From positions 1 through 64,000 of the forward strand of contig NZ_CAKZJO010000108.1 in assembly GCF_936943645.1 (NCBI RefSeq): a stretch of 64,000 bases of DNA. Reading direction: 5' to 3'. A model generated the notes under the pieces. The model ran no database searches. It saw only the letters and a list, made by a program, of their open reading frames with translations, and was not told where the DNA came from. Of the stretch, positions 16,600-25,588 are shown piece by piece. Every line of letters starts with the position of its first letter. Within the stretch, counting starts at the first letter, position 1. The position numbers were made by a program, and so were the translations under genes. Origin of the DNA: an uncultured Bradyrhizobium sp. Its GTDB lineage: Bacteria > Pseudomonadota > Alphaproteobacteria > Rhizobiales > Xanthobacteraceae.

Positions 16600-17415
16600 A
16601 TGTCGAAGCCGGTGCTGGGCGCCGCATTGTCCATCAAATCGATCCCCGCGCATCGCGACTGGCTTCTGGACCGGCAGCGCGACCTCGAGATCCAGGACTT
16701 CTTCCGCGCCGATCTGCTCGACAGCGACTGGCGCAGCACCGCCAGCGAGATCAAGCAGATGCTGTCGGGCCATACCGGTCGGCTCGGCATCCACGGCCCG
16801 TTCTGGGGCTTCAAGATCGACAGCCACGATCCCATGATCCGCCAGGCGGTGACCAAGCGCCTGCTCCAGGGCCTCGATGCCGCCGAGTTCCTCGGCGCGA
16901 CGCAGATGGTGATCCATTCGCCGTTCACGACCTGGGACCACAACAATCTCGATCTCTATCCCGACAATCGCACCAACATCGTCGAGCGCGTCAAGGCGAC
17001 GCTCGCCGAATTGATCGCGCGCGCCGAGACGATCGGCTGCGAGATCGTCATGGAGAACATCGAGGACAAGGATCCGCGCGACCGCGTCCGCCTCGCCAAG
17101 GCGCTGGAAAGCGCCAAGGTCCGCGTCTCGCTCGACACCGGCCACGCCAACTACGCCCACATTTCCACCGGTGCGCCGCCTGTCGATTACTACGTCGAGA
17201 CCGCCGGCGACATGCTGACGCATGTGCATCTTCAGGACACCGACGGCTTTGCCGACCGGCACTGGGCGCCGGGCGAAGGCAACATTCCGTGGGTTGCCGT
17301 ATTCCGCGCGCTGGGACGGCTGAATTCCAACCCGCGGCTGATCCTCGAACTGCGCAACCACGACGACGTCCGCAAGGGCGCAGGCTATCTCGCCGCGCTC
17401 GGTCTCGCCGAATAA
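16600..17415 (+). CDS. Sugar phosphate isomerase/epimerase family TIM barrel
   Basis: 271 residues, GGAG 6 nt before the ATG. It matches the xylose-isomerase-like TIM-barrel (AP endonuclease 2) superfamily. Likely metal ligands are Glu in EIVMENIEDKD, Asp/His in VSLDTGHANYAH, His in LTHVHLQDTDG and Glu in LILELRNHDD, spaced as in sugar isomerases and epimerases. His-containing LGIHGPFWG and MVIHSPFTTWD are also typical. The first gene of a run that continues with a peptide-type ABC transporter 30 bp later, so it probably acts on the imported compound; the reaction is unknown. Confidence 0.8.
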   Translation: MSKPVLGAALSIKSIPAHRDWLLDRQRDLEIQDFFRADLLDSDWRSTASEIKQMLSGHTGRLGIHGPFWGFKIDSHDPMIRQAVTKRLLQGLDAAEFLGATQMVIHSPFTTWDHNNLDLYPDNRTNIVERVKATLAELIARAETIGCEIVMENIEDKDPRDRVRLAKALESAKVRVSLDTGHANYAHISTGAPPVDYYVETAGDMLTHVHLQDTDGFADRHWAPGEGNIPWVAVFRALGRLNSNPRLILELRNHDDVRKGAGYLAALGLAE

Positions 17416-17445
17416 CCAGCATCATCCAGGGCAGGGGTCACCGCC

Positions 17446-19083
17446 ATGAGCAAACTTACCCGTCGCACCATCCTGAAATCCGGCGGCGCCGCCGCAAGCA
17501 CGCTGCTGCTGCCGCGCTTTGCCATCGCGCAAGGCGATAACCGTCCGTCGGTGACGGTCGCCGTGCAGAAAGTGACCAATGCGAACGTGCTCGACGTGCT
17601 GCGCGAGCAGTCCAATGTCGGCGAGCGCGTGTTCTTCTCCTCGATCTGGGAAGGCCTGATCTCGAAGAACTGGCGCGGCAATCTCGAGGCCGTGCCCGGC
17701 CTTGCCACCGAATGGCGCCGCATCGACGACCAGACCGTCGAGGTGAAGCTGCGCCAGGGCGTCAAGTTCCACAATGGCGACGAGCTAACGGCCGAAGACG
17801 TCGTCTTCACCTTCAGCCGCGAGCGCATGTTCGGCGAGACCGAGGCCAAGAGCCGCTCGACCATCCAGGCCTTCGAGAAGATCCCGACGCCGCGGCCGGG
17901 CAAGGAGCTGCCGCCCGACGTGCCCGCGGTCGCGCGCCGCATCTGGCCGGACCTCGTCCGCGTCGATGCCGTCGATAAATACACCGTGCGCTTCTACAAC
18001 GCGACGCCCGACGTCACCATCGAGGGCCGGCTGTCGCGCTACGGCTCCGACATCATGAACCGCCGCGCCTGGGAAGAGTCCGCCAGCTATCTCGACTGGG
18101 CGCGCAAGCCTGTCACCACGGGTCCGTACAAGGTCGTCGAGCTCAAGCCCGACGTCTCGCTGACGCTCGAAGCCCACGACGAATATTGGGGCGGCCGTCC
18201 GCCGCTCAAGCGCATCCGCTTCCTCGAAGTGCCTGAAGTGGCGAGCCGCATCAATGGACTGCTCTCGGGCGAATACCAGTTCGCTTGCGACATCCCGCCG
18301 GACCAGATCGCCGGCATCGAGAAGAATTCGGCGTTCGAAGTGCAGGGCGGCACCATCCTCAATCACCGCCTCACCGTGTTCGACAAGAACCATGCCGTGC
18401 TCGCCAATCCGCTGGTGCGCCGCGCCTTCACCCACGCGATCGATCGCCAGGCCATCGTCGACAGCCTGTGGGCCGGCCGCACCCGCGTGCCGAAGGGCCT
18501 GCAATGGGAATTCTACGGCGACATGTTCAATGCCGATTGGGACGTGCCGGCCTACGATCCCAAGCTCGCCCAGGATTTGCTCAAACAAGCGAACTACAAG
18601 GGCGATCCGATCCCGTATCGCCTGCTCAACAACTACTATACCAACCAGGTCGCGACCGCGCAGGTGCTGGTGGAGATGTGGAAGTCGGTCGGCCTCAACG
18701 TCCAGATCGAGACCAAGGAGAACTGGTCGCAGATCATGGAACGCGCGCCGACCCGCGCCGTGCGCGACTGGTCGAACTCGGCTGCCTTCAACGACCCCGT
18801 GTCCTCGCTGGTGGCCCAGCATGGCCCGAACGGCCAGCAACAGCAGATCGGCGAATGGACCAATGCCGAGCTGAACAAGCTCTCGGAGTTCCTGGAGACC
18901 TCGACCGATCGCGCCGCCCGCAAGAAGGCGTTCCGCCGCATGCTGGAGATCGCCGAGCGCGAGGATCCCGCCTATACGGTGCTGCACCAGAACGCGACCT
19001 TCACGGCCAAGCCGAAATCGATCAAGTGGAAGGCCTCGCCCGCCTTCGCGATGGATTTCCGCGCCGGCAATTTCGAGGCCTGA
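17446..19083 (+). CDS. Peptide-type ABC transporter solute-binding protein (family 5)
   Basis: 545 residues. The N-terminus MSKLTRRTILKSGGAAASTLL fits a Tat signal (TRRTILK) ending near AIAQG (about 28). The mature part shows family 5 features: FSSIWEGLISKNW, VEVKLRQGVKFHNGDELTAE and DVVFTFSRERM. Periplasmic receptor for oligopeptides, opines, glycosides or similar solutes. The ATPase gene begins one base after its stop. The neighbouring sugar-isomerase-like gene hints at a carbohydrate-containing ligand, an inference only. Confidence 0.9.
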   Translation: MSKLTRRTILKSGGAAASTLLLPRFAIAQGDNRPSVTVAVQKVTNANVLDVLREQSNVGERVFFSSIWEGLISKNWRGNLEAVPGLATEWRRIDDQTVEVKLRQGVKFHNGDELTAEDVVFTFSRERMFGETEAKSRSTIQAFEKIPTPRPGKELPPDVPAVARRIWPDLVRVDAVDKYTVRFYNATPDVTIEGRLSRYGSDIMNRRAWEESASYLDWARKPVTTGPYKVVELKPDVSLTLEAHDEYWGGRPPLKRIRFLEVPEVASRINGLLSGEYQFACDIPPDQIAGIEKNSAFEVQGGTILNHRLTVFDKNHAVLANPLVRRAFTHAIDRQAIVDSLWAGRTRVPKGLQWEFYGDMFNADWDVPAYDPKLAQDLLKQANYKGDPIPYRLLNNYYTNQVATAQVLVEMWKSVGLNVQIETKENWSQIMERAPTRAVRDWSNSAAFNDPVSSLVAQHGPNGQQQQIGEWTNAELNKLSEFLETSTDRAARKKAFRRMLEIAEREDPAYTVLHQNATFTAKPKSIKWKASPAFAMDFRAGNFEA

Positions 19084-19084
19084 G

Positions 19085-20068
19085 ATGTCGCCGCTGGTCA
19101 GTATCCGGGACCTGCGCGTCGCCTTCGGCGGCGTGCCGGTCCTGCGCGGCGTCGATATCATCCTGCAGGAGGGCGAGGCCGTCGGCCTCGTCGGCGAGTC
19201 CGGCTCCGGCAAGTCGGTCACGTGGCTTGCCGCGCTCGGGCTGTTGCCGCGGCACGCGCAAGTCTCCGGCTCGGTCCGGCTCGATGGCCGCGAGCTCCTC
19301 GGCGCGCCGGCTTCCGAGCTCGACCAGGTCAGGGGCGGGCGCATCGCCATGATCTTCCAGGATCCCGCGAGCGCGCTCAATCCGGTGCTGACCATCCGCA
19401 GACAGCTTTGCGAGGCGCTGATTCTGCATCGAAACCTCTCCGGTGAGGCCGCGAAGGCGGAAGCTCGGCGGCTGCTCGATGTCGTCGGCATTCCCGACGC
19501 CGGCCGGCGGCTGGAGGCCTATCCGCATGAATTCTCCGGCGGCCAGGTCCAGCGCATCATGATCGCGATGGCGCTCGCCGGAAATCCGGACCTGCTGATC
19601 GCGGACGAGCCGACCACCGCGCTCGATGCCACCATCCAGGCGCAAATCCTGGAGCTGCTCTCCGCCATCCGCCGCGAGATGAACATTGCGATGGTGCTGA
19701 TCAGCCACGATCTCGGCGTCGTCGCGGAAAACTGCGACCGCGTCGCGGTGATGTATGCCGGCCGCATCGTCGAGCAGGCGCCCAGCAACCAGCTCTTCGC
19801 CGACCCTGTTCATCCCTACGCGCAAGGCCTGATCGGCGCGCTGCCGCCGCTCGATGGGCCACGCCGCCGCCTCACCGCCATCCCAGGCACGGTGCCTGAT
19901 CCCGCGCAAATGCCTGACGGTTGCGCCTTCGCGCCGCGTTGCGCGATGGTGGCCGAGGCGTGCAGTGTTTCCGCGCCGAGTCTGGCGCGCATCGCCGATG
20001 ATCGGGCCGTCGCCTGCATCCGAGCCGAAGCCTCGCGCTGCGCGCTGCTCGGGATCGCCGCCGAATGA
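19085..20068 (+). CDS. Peptide-type ABC transporter ATPase (DppD/OppD)
   Basis: 327 residues. Walker A GESGSGKS near 38, Q-loop MIFQDPASALNPV, signature FSGGQVQRIMIAMALA (GG retained), Walker B LLIADEPTTALD and switch His ISHDLGVV. The C-terminal oligopeptide/dipeptide segment carries cysteines (GCAFAPRCAMVAEAC), which in this family can hold an Fe-S cluster. It overlaps the next ATPase gene by 4 bases, so both are coupled. Confidence 0.93.
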   Translation: MSPLVSIRDLRVAFGGVPVLRGVDIILQEGEAVGLVGESGSGKSVTWLAALGLLPRHAQVSGSVRLDGRELLGAPASELDQVRGGRIAMIFQDPASALNPVLTIRRQLCEALILHRNLSGEAAKAEARRLLDVVGIPDAGRRLEAYPHEFSGGQVQRIMIAMALAGNPDLLIADEPTTALDATIQAQILELLSAIRREMNIAMVLISHDLGVVAENCDRVAVMYAGRIVEQAPSNQLFADPVHPYAQGLIGALPPLDGPRRRLTAIPGTVPDPAQMPDGCAFAPRCAMVAEACSVSAPSLARIADDRAVACIRAEASRCALLGIAAE

Positions 20069-21051
20069 GCCCGCCGCTCGTCGAGGTGTCCGCGATCTCC
20101 CGCAGCTACAGCATGCGCTCGGGCATGTTCGGCCGGGCTGCGGCCGTCCATGCCGTCGACGGCGTGTCGCTGACCATTCCCAGAGGCGAGACGCTGGGCC
20201 TTGTCGGCGAGTCCGGCTCGGGCAAGTCGACCACCGGCCGTATCGTGCTTGGGCTGGAGCCGCCCGATCGGGGCGAGGTGCGCTTCGACGGCAAGGCGAT
20301 GGCCACGCCAGGGACGGCCGCGTGGCGTGCGCAGCGCGCGCGGATGCAGATGATCTTCCAGGACCCGCTAGGCGCGCTGGATCGGCGCCTGCCGGTCGCA
20401 ACGCAGATCCGCGAGCCGCTCGACATTCACGGCATCGGCACGCCGGCGATGCGCGAGGAGCGCGTGCGCGAATTGCTGCGCGCGGTCGAACTGATGCCGG
20501 CGCATGGCACGCGCTATCCGGGGGCGCTGTCCGGCGGCCAGCGCCAGCGCATCGTGTTGGCGCGGGCGCTTGCGACAAAGCCCGATTTCCTGGTCTGCGA
20601 CGAGCCGGTGAGCGCGCTCGACGTCTCGATCCAGGCGCAGGTGGTGAACCTGCTTTGCGATCTCCAGGCGCAGCTCGGGCTGACGCTGCTGTTCATCAGC
20701 CACGACCTGCGGGTCGTCAGGCAGATCAGCACGATCGTCGCCGTGATGTATCTCGGCCGCATCGTCGAGATCGGCAGCGCCGACGATCTCTTTGCGCGTC
20801 CCGAGCACCCTTATACGCAGGCGCTGGTCTCGGCGTCGCCCGCGCCGGGCCGCCGCAGTGCCGGCCGTATCGTGCTGGCAGGCGATCCGCCGAACCCGGC
20901 AGCGCGCCCCCAAGGCTGCGCCTTCCATCCGCGCTGCCCGCGCGCCGTCGCCCGCTGTGCGAGCGAGGTGCCGGCGCTTTCGGCCGTCGGCGGCGACAGG
21001 CAGGTGGCCTGTCATCTCGTGACCGGCGCGCAAACGCGGGACGCCGCGTGA
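20065..21051 (+). CDS. Peptide-type ABC transporter ATPase (DppF/OppF)
   Basis: 328 residues, second ATPase of the heterodimer. Walker A GESGSGKST, family phrase IFQDPLGALDRRLPV, signature LSGGQRQRIVLARALA, Walker B FLVCDEPVSALD and SHDLRVV. The C-terminal Cys motif GCAFHPRCPRAVARC is present. The stop overlaps the ATG of the permease gene by one base (TGATG). Confidence 0.93.
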   Translation: MSPPLVEVSAISRSYSMRSGMFGRAAAVHAVDGVSLTIPRGETLGLVGESGSGKSTTGRIVLGLEPPDRGEVRFDGKAMATPGTAAWRAQRARMQMIFQDPLGALDRRLPVATQIREPLDIHGIGTPAMREERVRELLRAVELMPAHGTRYPGALSGGQRQRIVLARALATKPDFLVCDEPVSALDVSIQAQVVNLLCDLQAQLGLTLLFISHDLRVVRQISTIVAVMYLGRIVEIGSADDLFARPEHPYTQALVSASPAPGRRSAGRIVLAGDPPNPAARPQGCAFHPRCPRAVARCASEVPALSAVGGDRQVACHLVTGAQTRDAA

Positions 21052-21980
21052 TGGGACGCTATTTCGCCATCAGGATCGGACGCGCCGCGCTCACCATCGT
21101 GCTCGTCGTCACTTTCGCCTTCGTCGTGTTGCGGCTGTCAGGCGATCCCGCGCTGATGATTTTGGGACCTGAGGCGCCGCCCGAGGTGCTCGCGGCGTTC
21201 CGCAAGGCCTGGGGCCTCGATGATCCCATCTGGTTCCAGTATCTCGATTACTTCCATGCCATCGCCAAGGGCGAGCTCGGCCGCTCCATGCGCGACGGGC
21301 GGCCTGCGATCGAGCTGGTGCTGGAGCGCATTCCGGCGACGCTGGCGCTGACGCTGCCGGCCTTTGTCTTCAAAGTCGCGCTCGGCGTTCCCGCCGGAAT
21401 CTACGCTGCGCTGCATCGCGGCTCCGCCATCGACCGTGCCGTGATGATGACGGCAGTCGCCGGCTTCACCGTGCCGAGCTTCGTGCTGGCGCTGATCCTC
21501 GTGCTCGTCTTCGCCGTGCAGCTCGGCTGGCTGCCGTCGGGTGGACAAGATAGCTGGCGCCACGCCATCTTGCCGATTGCAACGCTGAGCCTCGGCGGCG
21601 CCGCCGTGCTGGCGCGCTTCACCCGCAGCGCCATGCTGGAGGTGCTCGGCCAGCCCTATATCCGCACCGCCTCGGCCAAGGGCGTGCCGTGGCGCAAGGT
21701 GGTGACCTCGCATGCGCTGCCGAATGCGGCGATCCCGACCGTGACCATCCTGGGATTCATGGTTGGTACGCTGATCGCTGGCGCGGTCGTGGTCGAGAGC
21801 GTGTTTGCCTGGCCGGGGGTAGGGCGGCTGCTCGTCGTTGCCGTCGCCAACCGCGATCTTGCCGTCGTGCAATGTATCCTGCTGCTGGTGGCGATGACCA
21901 TGGTCACCTCCAACCTGATCGTCGACTTCCTCTACGGCTTCCTCGATCCGCGCCTGCGCGCGAAGGGAGCGCACGCATGA
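21051..21980 (+). CDS. Peptide-type ABC transporter permease (DppB)
   Basis: 309 residues starting MGRYFAIRIGRAALTIVLVV, chosen at 21051 because it overlaps the preceding stop by one base and opens straight into the first membrane span. About six spans. The DppB-type loop reads RTASAKGVPWRKVVTSHALPNA. A large periplasmic region (about 40-95) precedes the transport core, as in the family. Works with the DppC-type subunit encoded next. Confidence 0.93.
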   Translation: MGRYFAIRIGRAALTIVLVVTFAFVVLRLSGDPALMILGPEAPPEVLAAFRKAWGLDDPIWFQYLDYFHAIAKGELGRSMRDGRPAIELVLERIPATLALTLPAFVFKVALGVPAGIYAALHRGSAIDRAVMMTAVAGFTVPSFVLALILVLVFAVQLGWLPSGGQDSWRHAILPIATLSLGGAAVLARFTRSAMLEVLGQPYIRTASAKGVPWRKVVTSHALPNAAIPTVTILGFMVGTLIAGAVVVESVFAWPGVGRLLVVAVANRDLAVVQCILLLVAMTMVTSNLIVDFLYGFLDPRLRAKGAHA

Positions 21981-22831
21981 CCGACGCGACGCTGAAGGAC
22001 ACCACCCGCCACATCAGCCTGCCGGCGATCCCGATCTCGGTCCTCCTTGCGATCAGCTGGATCGTCGCGATGCTCGTGGTCGCAGCCTTCGCCGAGAAGA
22101 TCGCGCCCTATGGCTACACCCAGCTCGACCTGCGCAACCGGCTCGCTGCACCCGGCAATGTCGCGCACTGGCTCGGCACCGACGAGCTTGGCCGGGATGT
22201 GCTGTCGCGGCTCCTCGTCTCCATCCGCATCTCGCTGCTGATCGCCTTCGGCGCCACCGCCATCTCCGCGATCGTCGGCACCACGCTCGGCTTCCTCGCC
22301 GCGCATTTCCGCGGGCTCGTCGAGCAGCTCGTGCTGATGCTGACCGATTTCCAGGCCAGCATGCCGTTCCTGATCATGGCGCTTGCCGTGCTCGCCTTCT
22401 TCGGCAATTCGCTGCCGCTCCTGATCGGCCTGATGGGCCTGTTCGGCTGGGAGCGTTACGCCCGCATCGCCCGCGGCCTTGCCATCTCCGCCAATGCGCA
22501 GGGCTACGCCGCAGCGGTCCGCCAACTCGGCGCCACGCCGTCGCGGATTTACCTCAGGCACATCTTGCCCAACATCGCCTCGACCCTGATCGTCTCGACC
22601 ACGCTGGTCTTCCCCGAGGTGATCCTGATGGAGTCGGGCCTGTCCTTCCTCGGCCTCGGCGTGCAGCCGCCGATGACCAGCCTCGGCAACATGGTCGGCT
22701 ACGGCCGCGAGTACCTGACCCGGGCCCCCTGGATCATGCTGGCCCCGGCGACCACCATCGTGGTGACCACGCTGGCGGTCTCGGTCATCGGCGACTGGCT
22801 GCGTGACCGGCTTGATCCGACGCTGCAATAG
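21977..22831 (+). CDS. Peptide-type ABC transporter permease (DppC)
   Basis: 284 residues from ATG at 21977, overlapping the DppB stop by 4 bases (ATGA). It has about six spans, the DppC landmark HWLGTDELGRDVLSRL and the ATPase-docking loop AAAVRQLGATPSRIYLRHIL. PEVILMESGLSFLGLGVQPP follows, as usual. Last gene of the operon; the stop is followed within 6 bp by a 146-bp near-palindromic repeat that may end transcription. Confidence 0.93.
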   Translation: MTDATLKDTTRHISLPAIPISVLLAISWIVAMLVVAAFAEKIAPYGYTQLDLRNRLAAPGNVAHWLGTDELGRDVLSRLLVSIRISLLIAFGATAISAIVGTTLGFLAAHFRGLVEQLVLMLTDFQASMPFLIMALAVLAFFGNSLPLLIGLMGLFGWERYARIARGLAISANAQGYAAAVRQLGATPSRIYLRHILPNIASTLIVSTTLVFPEVILMESGLSFLGLGVQPPMTSLGNMVGYGREYLTRAPWIMLAPATTIVVTTLAVSVIGDWLRDRLDPTLQ

Positions 22832-22836
22832 GCGGT

Positions 22837-22982
22837 CTCGTGTCCCGGACGCGCGAAGCGCGAGCCGGGACCCAGAAGGCCCCAGCACGCGCTGCCACAT
22901 GGGCCCCGGCTCTGCAGCGCAGCGCTGACCGGACGATGCTCCGCATCGCCGGGACAGCGCTGCGCTGCGTCCGGGGCACGAG
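22837..22982. repeat. 146-bp near-palindromic intergenic element
   Basis: The ends CTCGTGTCCCGGACGC (22837-22852) and GCGTCCGGGGCACGAG (22967-22982) are inverted copies with one mismatch; shorter stems lie inside (for example GCGAAGCGC and GATGCTCCGCATC). It begins 6 bp after the DppC stop and fills most of the gap to ilvD. From memory, similar GC-rich palindromes with the phrase CCGGGACCCAGAAGG recur between genes in Bradyrhizobium; this was not checked. Confidence 0.7.
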
Positions 22983-23124
22983 CGCCCCCGCGCCGGGAGC
23001 AGGGGAGCCCTGTCAGCCCCAAGTTCCCGTTGCGCGCGTTCCCCGGCTGCGCTATCCGGCCACAAAGGCCTGAGGCGGCACCATATTTTCCCGCCCGGCC
23101 CCAAACCCGAGGACGGAAACAGCC

Positions 23125-24975
23125 ATGCCAGCCTATCGCTCCCGCACCACCACCCACGGCCGTAACATGGCGGGCGCTCGCGGCCTCTGGCGCGCGACGG
23201 GCATGAAGGACGGCGACTTCGGCAAGCCGATCATCGCGGTCGTCAACTCCTTCACCCAGTTCGTGCCCGGCCACGTCCACCTCAAGGACCTCGGCCAGCT
23301 CGTCGCCCGCGAGATCGAGCAGGCTGGCGGCGTCGCCAAGGAGTTCAACACCATCGCGGTCGACGACGGCATCGCCATGGGCCATGACGGCATGCTCTAT
23401 AGCCTGCCGTCGCGCGAGCTGATCGCCGACAGCGTCGAGTACATGGCCAATGCGCATTGCGCCGACGGCCTCGTCTGCATCTCCAACTGCGACAAGATCA
23501 CGCCCGGCATGCTGATGGCCGCGCTGCGCCTCAACATCCCCGCCGTGTTCGTCTCGGGCGGCCCGATGGAAGCCGGCAAGGTCAAGCTGGCCGGCAAGAC
23601 CAAGGCCGTCGACCTCATCGATGCCATGGTGGCTGCGGCCGATAGCAAGGTCAGCGACGAGGACGTCAAGGTGATCGAGCGTTCGGCGTGCCCGACCTGC
23701 GGCTCCTGCTCGGGCATGTTCACCGCCAATTCCATGAACTGCCTGACCGAGGCGCTCGGCCTTGCGCTGCCCGGCAACGGCACGGTGGTTGCCACCCATG
23801 CCGACCGCAAGCGCCTGTTCGTCGAGGCCGGCCACACCATCGTCGATCTCGTCCGCCGCTACTACGAGCAGGACGATGCGTCGGTGCTTCCGCGCAACGT
23901 CGCGAATTTCAAGGCGTTCGAGAACGCAATGACGCTCGACATCGCCATGGGCGGCTCGACCAACACCGTGCTGCATCTGCTCGCCGCCGCCCATGAAGGC
24001 GAGGTCAAGTTCAGCATGCAGGACATCGATCGCCTGTCGCGCCGCGTGCCCGTGCTGTGCAAGGTCGCTCCCTCGGTCGCCGACGTCCATGTCGAGGACG
24101 TGCATCGCGCCGGCGGCATCTTGGGCATCCTGGGCGAGCTCGATCGTGCCGGGCTGATCGACACCTCTGTTACGACCGTGCATGCGCCGACCATGAAGGA
24201 CGCGCTGGAGCGCTGGGACATCACGCGCACCAAGAGCGAGACGGTGCGCACCTTCTATCGCGCCTCGCCCGGCGGCATCCCGACCCAGGTCGCGTTCAGC
24301 CAGGAGCGCCGCTATGACGAGCTCGATGCCGACCGCGAGAAGGGCGTCGTCCGCAATCTCGCGCATGCCTTCAGCAAGGACGGCGGCCTTGCCGTGCTCT
24401 ACGGCAACCTCGCGCAGGACGGCTGCATCGTGAAGACGGCCGGCGTCGACGCCTCGATCCTGAAGTTCTCCGGCCCGGCGCGCGTGTTCGAGAGCCAGGA
24501 CGCGGCGGTCGAGGGTATTCTCGGCGGCAAGGTCGTTGCCGGCGAGGTGGTGGTCATCATCTATGAAGGCCCGCGCGGCGGCCCCGGCATGCAGGAGATG
24601 CTCTATCCCACGAGCTATCTGAAATCGATGGGCTTAGGTAAGGCCTGCGCGCTCGTCACCGACGGCCGCTTCTCGGGCGGCTCCTCGGGCCTGTCGATCG
24701 GCCATCTGTCGCCGGAAGCGGCAGAGGGCGGCAACATCGGTCTCGTGCGCACCGGCGATATCATCGCCATCGACATCCCGAACCGCAGCATCACCCTGGA
24801 AGTCTCCGACGAGGAGCTTGCCAAGCGCCGCGCCGCGGAAGAGGCGAAGGGCGATGCGGCCTGGCAGGCGGTGGGCCGCAAGCGCAACGTCTCGACCGCG
24901 CTGCAGGCCTACGCCGCGCTCACCACCAGCGCCGCGCGCGGCGCGGTGCGCGAGGTGAAGCGTCGCCCGAAGTGA
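23125..24975 (+). CDS. ilvD: Dihydroxy-acid dehydratase
   Basis: 616 residues, normal for IlvD. Dehydrates 2,3-dihydroxy-isovalerate and -methylvalerate in valine and isoleucine synthesis, using an Fe-S cluster. Cluster and active-site segments are visible: SNCDKITPGM, CPTCGSCSGMFTANSMNCL, and near the C-terminus TDGRFSGGSSGLSIGHLSPEA with the family Ser. The start MPAYRSRTTTHGRNMAGARGL is typical. It stands alone; the palindromic element separates it from the peptide transporter. Confidence 0.96.
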   Translation: MPAYRSRTTTHGRNMAGARGLWRATGMKDGDFGKPIIAVVNSFTQFVPGHVHLKDLGQLVAREIEQAGGVAKEFNTIAVDDGIAMGHDGMLYSLPSRELIADSVEYMANAHCADGLVCISNCDKITPGMLMAALRLNIPAVFVSGGPMEAGKVKLAGKTKAVDLIDAMVAAADSKVSDEDVKVIERSACPTCGSCSGMFTANSMNCLTEALGLALPGNGTVVATHADRKRLFVEAGHTIVDLVRRYYEQDDASVLPRNVANFKAFENAMTLDIAMGGSTNTVLHLLAAAHEGEVKFSMQDIDRLSRRVPVLCKVAPSVADVHVEDVHRAGGILGILGELDRAGLIDTSVTTVHAPTMKDALERWDITRTKSETVRTFYRASPGGIPTQVAFSQERRYDELDADREKGVVRNLAHAFSKDGGLAVLYGNLAQDGCIVKTAGVDASILKFSGPARVFESQDAAVEGILGGKVVAGEVVVIIYEGPRGGPGMQEMLYPTSYLKSMGLGKACALVTDGRFSGGSSGLSIGHLSPEAAEGGNIGLVRTGDIIAIDIPNRSITLEVSDEELAKRRAAEEAKGDAAWQAVGRKRNVSTALQAYAALTTSAARGAVREVKRRPK

Positions 24976-25022
24976 GCGCGCGCCGCGTTCGCGCGGTACG
25001 CAGATGGTCAACGAGTCCTGAA

Positions 25023-25042
25023 CGGCCGGCGCAAGCCGGCCG
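25023..25042 (+). terminator. GNRA-loop hairpin after ilvD
   Basis: CGGCCGGC-GCAA-GCCGGCCG is a perfect 8-bp stem with a GNRA tetraloop, 48 bp after the ilvD stop. There is no T-run, so it may act as an mRNA end-stabiliser rather than an intrinsic terminator. Confidence 0.4.
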
Positions 25043-25146
25043 CTCGCGTTAAGGATGCCTCCACGAAGTTCGGCAAAGCAGGGTTTTGCGGCGTATAATG
25101 CGGCGACCTTCGCAAATCCATTTCGGGCAATTGGGGCACCAAAATA

Positions 25147-25521
25147 ATGTCGCGTACGCTTGCTGTTGTTTTCTCCACCGCCGTCGCCGCGATTTCCATG
25201 ACGGGCGCGGCCTCGGCCGGCTGCTACAATTGCTACGCACCGCCGCCGTGCCAGACCTGCTATCAGCAGCAATACGTCGCGCCGCAGTACCGCACCGTCG
25301 ACGAGACCGTGATGGTCTCTCCGGGCTCGGTGGTCGCGCACCGTACGCCCGCGCAGTACCGCACCGTGATGGTGCCGCAGACCGTGATGGTCGCGCCGCC
25401 GAGCGTCCAGTACCAGCGCATCCCGCCGCAATACGCCACCCGCCAGCGCGTCGAGATGGTCTCGCCCGGCTATTCCTATTACGCCCCGGTGCAGATGGGC
25501 TGCGCGTCCTGCGGCTACTGA
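25147..25521 (+). CDS. Secreted Tyr/Val/Gln-repeat protein
   Basis: 124 residues. Signal peptide 1-24 (MSRTLAVVFSTAVAAISMTG, cleaved after ASA). The mature part is Cys-rich at both ends (GCYNCYAPPPCQTCY and MGCASCGY) with a repeating middle: QYRTVDETVMVSPGSVV, QYRTVMVPQTVMVAPPSV and RQRVEMVSPG are imperfect copies of a roughly 20-residue unit. No family recognised. Cys-flanked repeats suggest a small extracytoplasmic structural protein. A good terminator follows. Confidence 0.75.
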   Translation: MSRTLAVVFSTAVAAISMTGAASAGCYNCYAPPPCQTCYQQQYVAPQYRTVDETVMVSPGSVVAHRTPAQYRTVMVPQTVMVAPPSVQYQRIPPQYATRQRVEMVSPGYSYYAPVQMGCASCGY

Positions 25522-25546
25522 GCCGACATCGTCAGAAACGGATTTG

Positions 25547-25581
25547 ACGCGGCGCTCTCAAAGGGCGCCGCGTTTTCTTTT
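25547..25581 (+). terminator. Rho-independent terminator
   Basis: Stem ACGCGGCGC (25547-25555) and GCGCCGCGT (25565-25573), followed by TTTCTTTT. It begins 25 bp after the stop of the secreted repeat protein. Confidence 0.85.
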
Positions 25582-25588
25582 GCACCGC

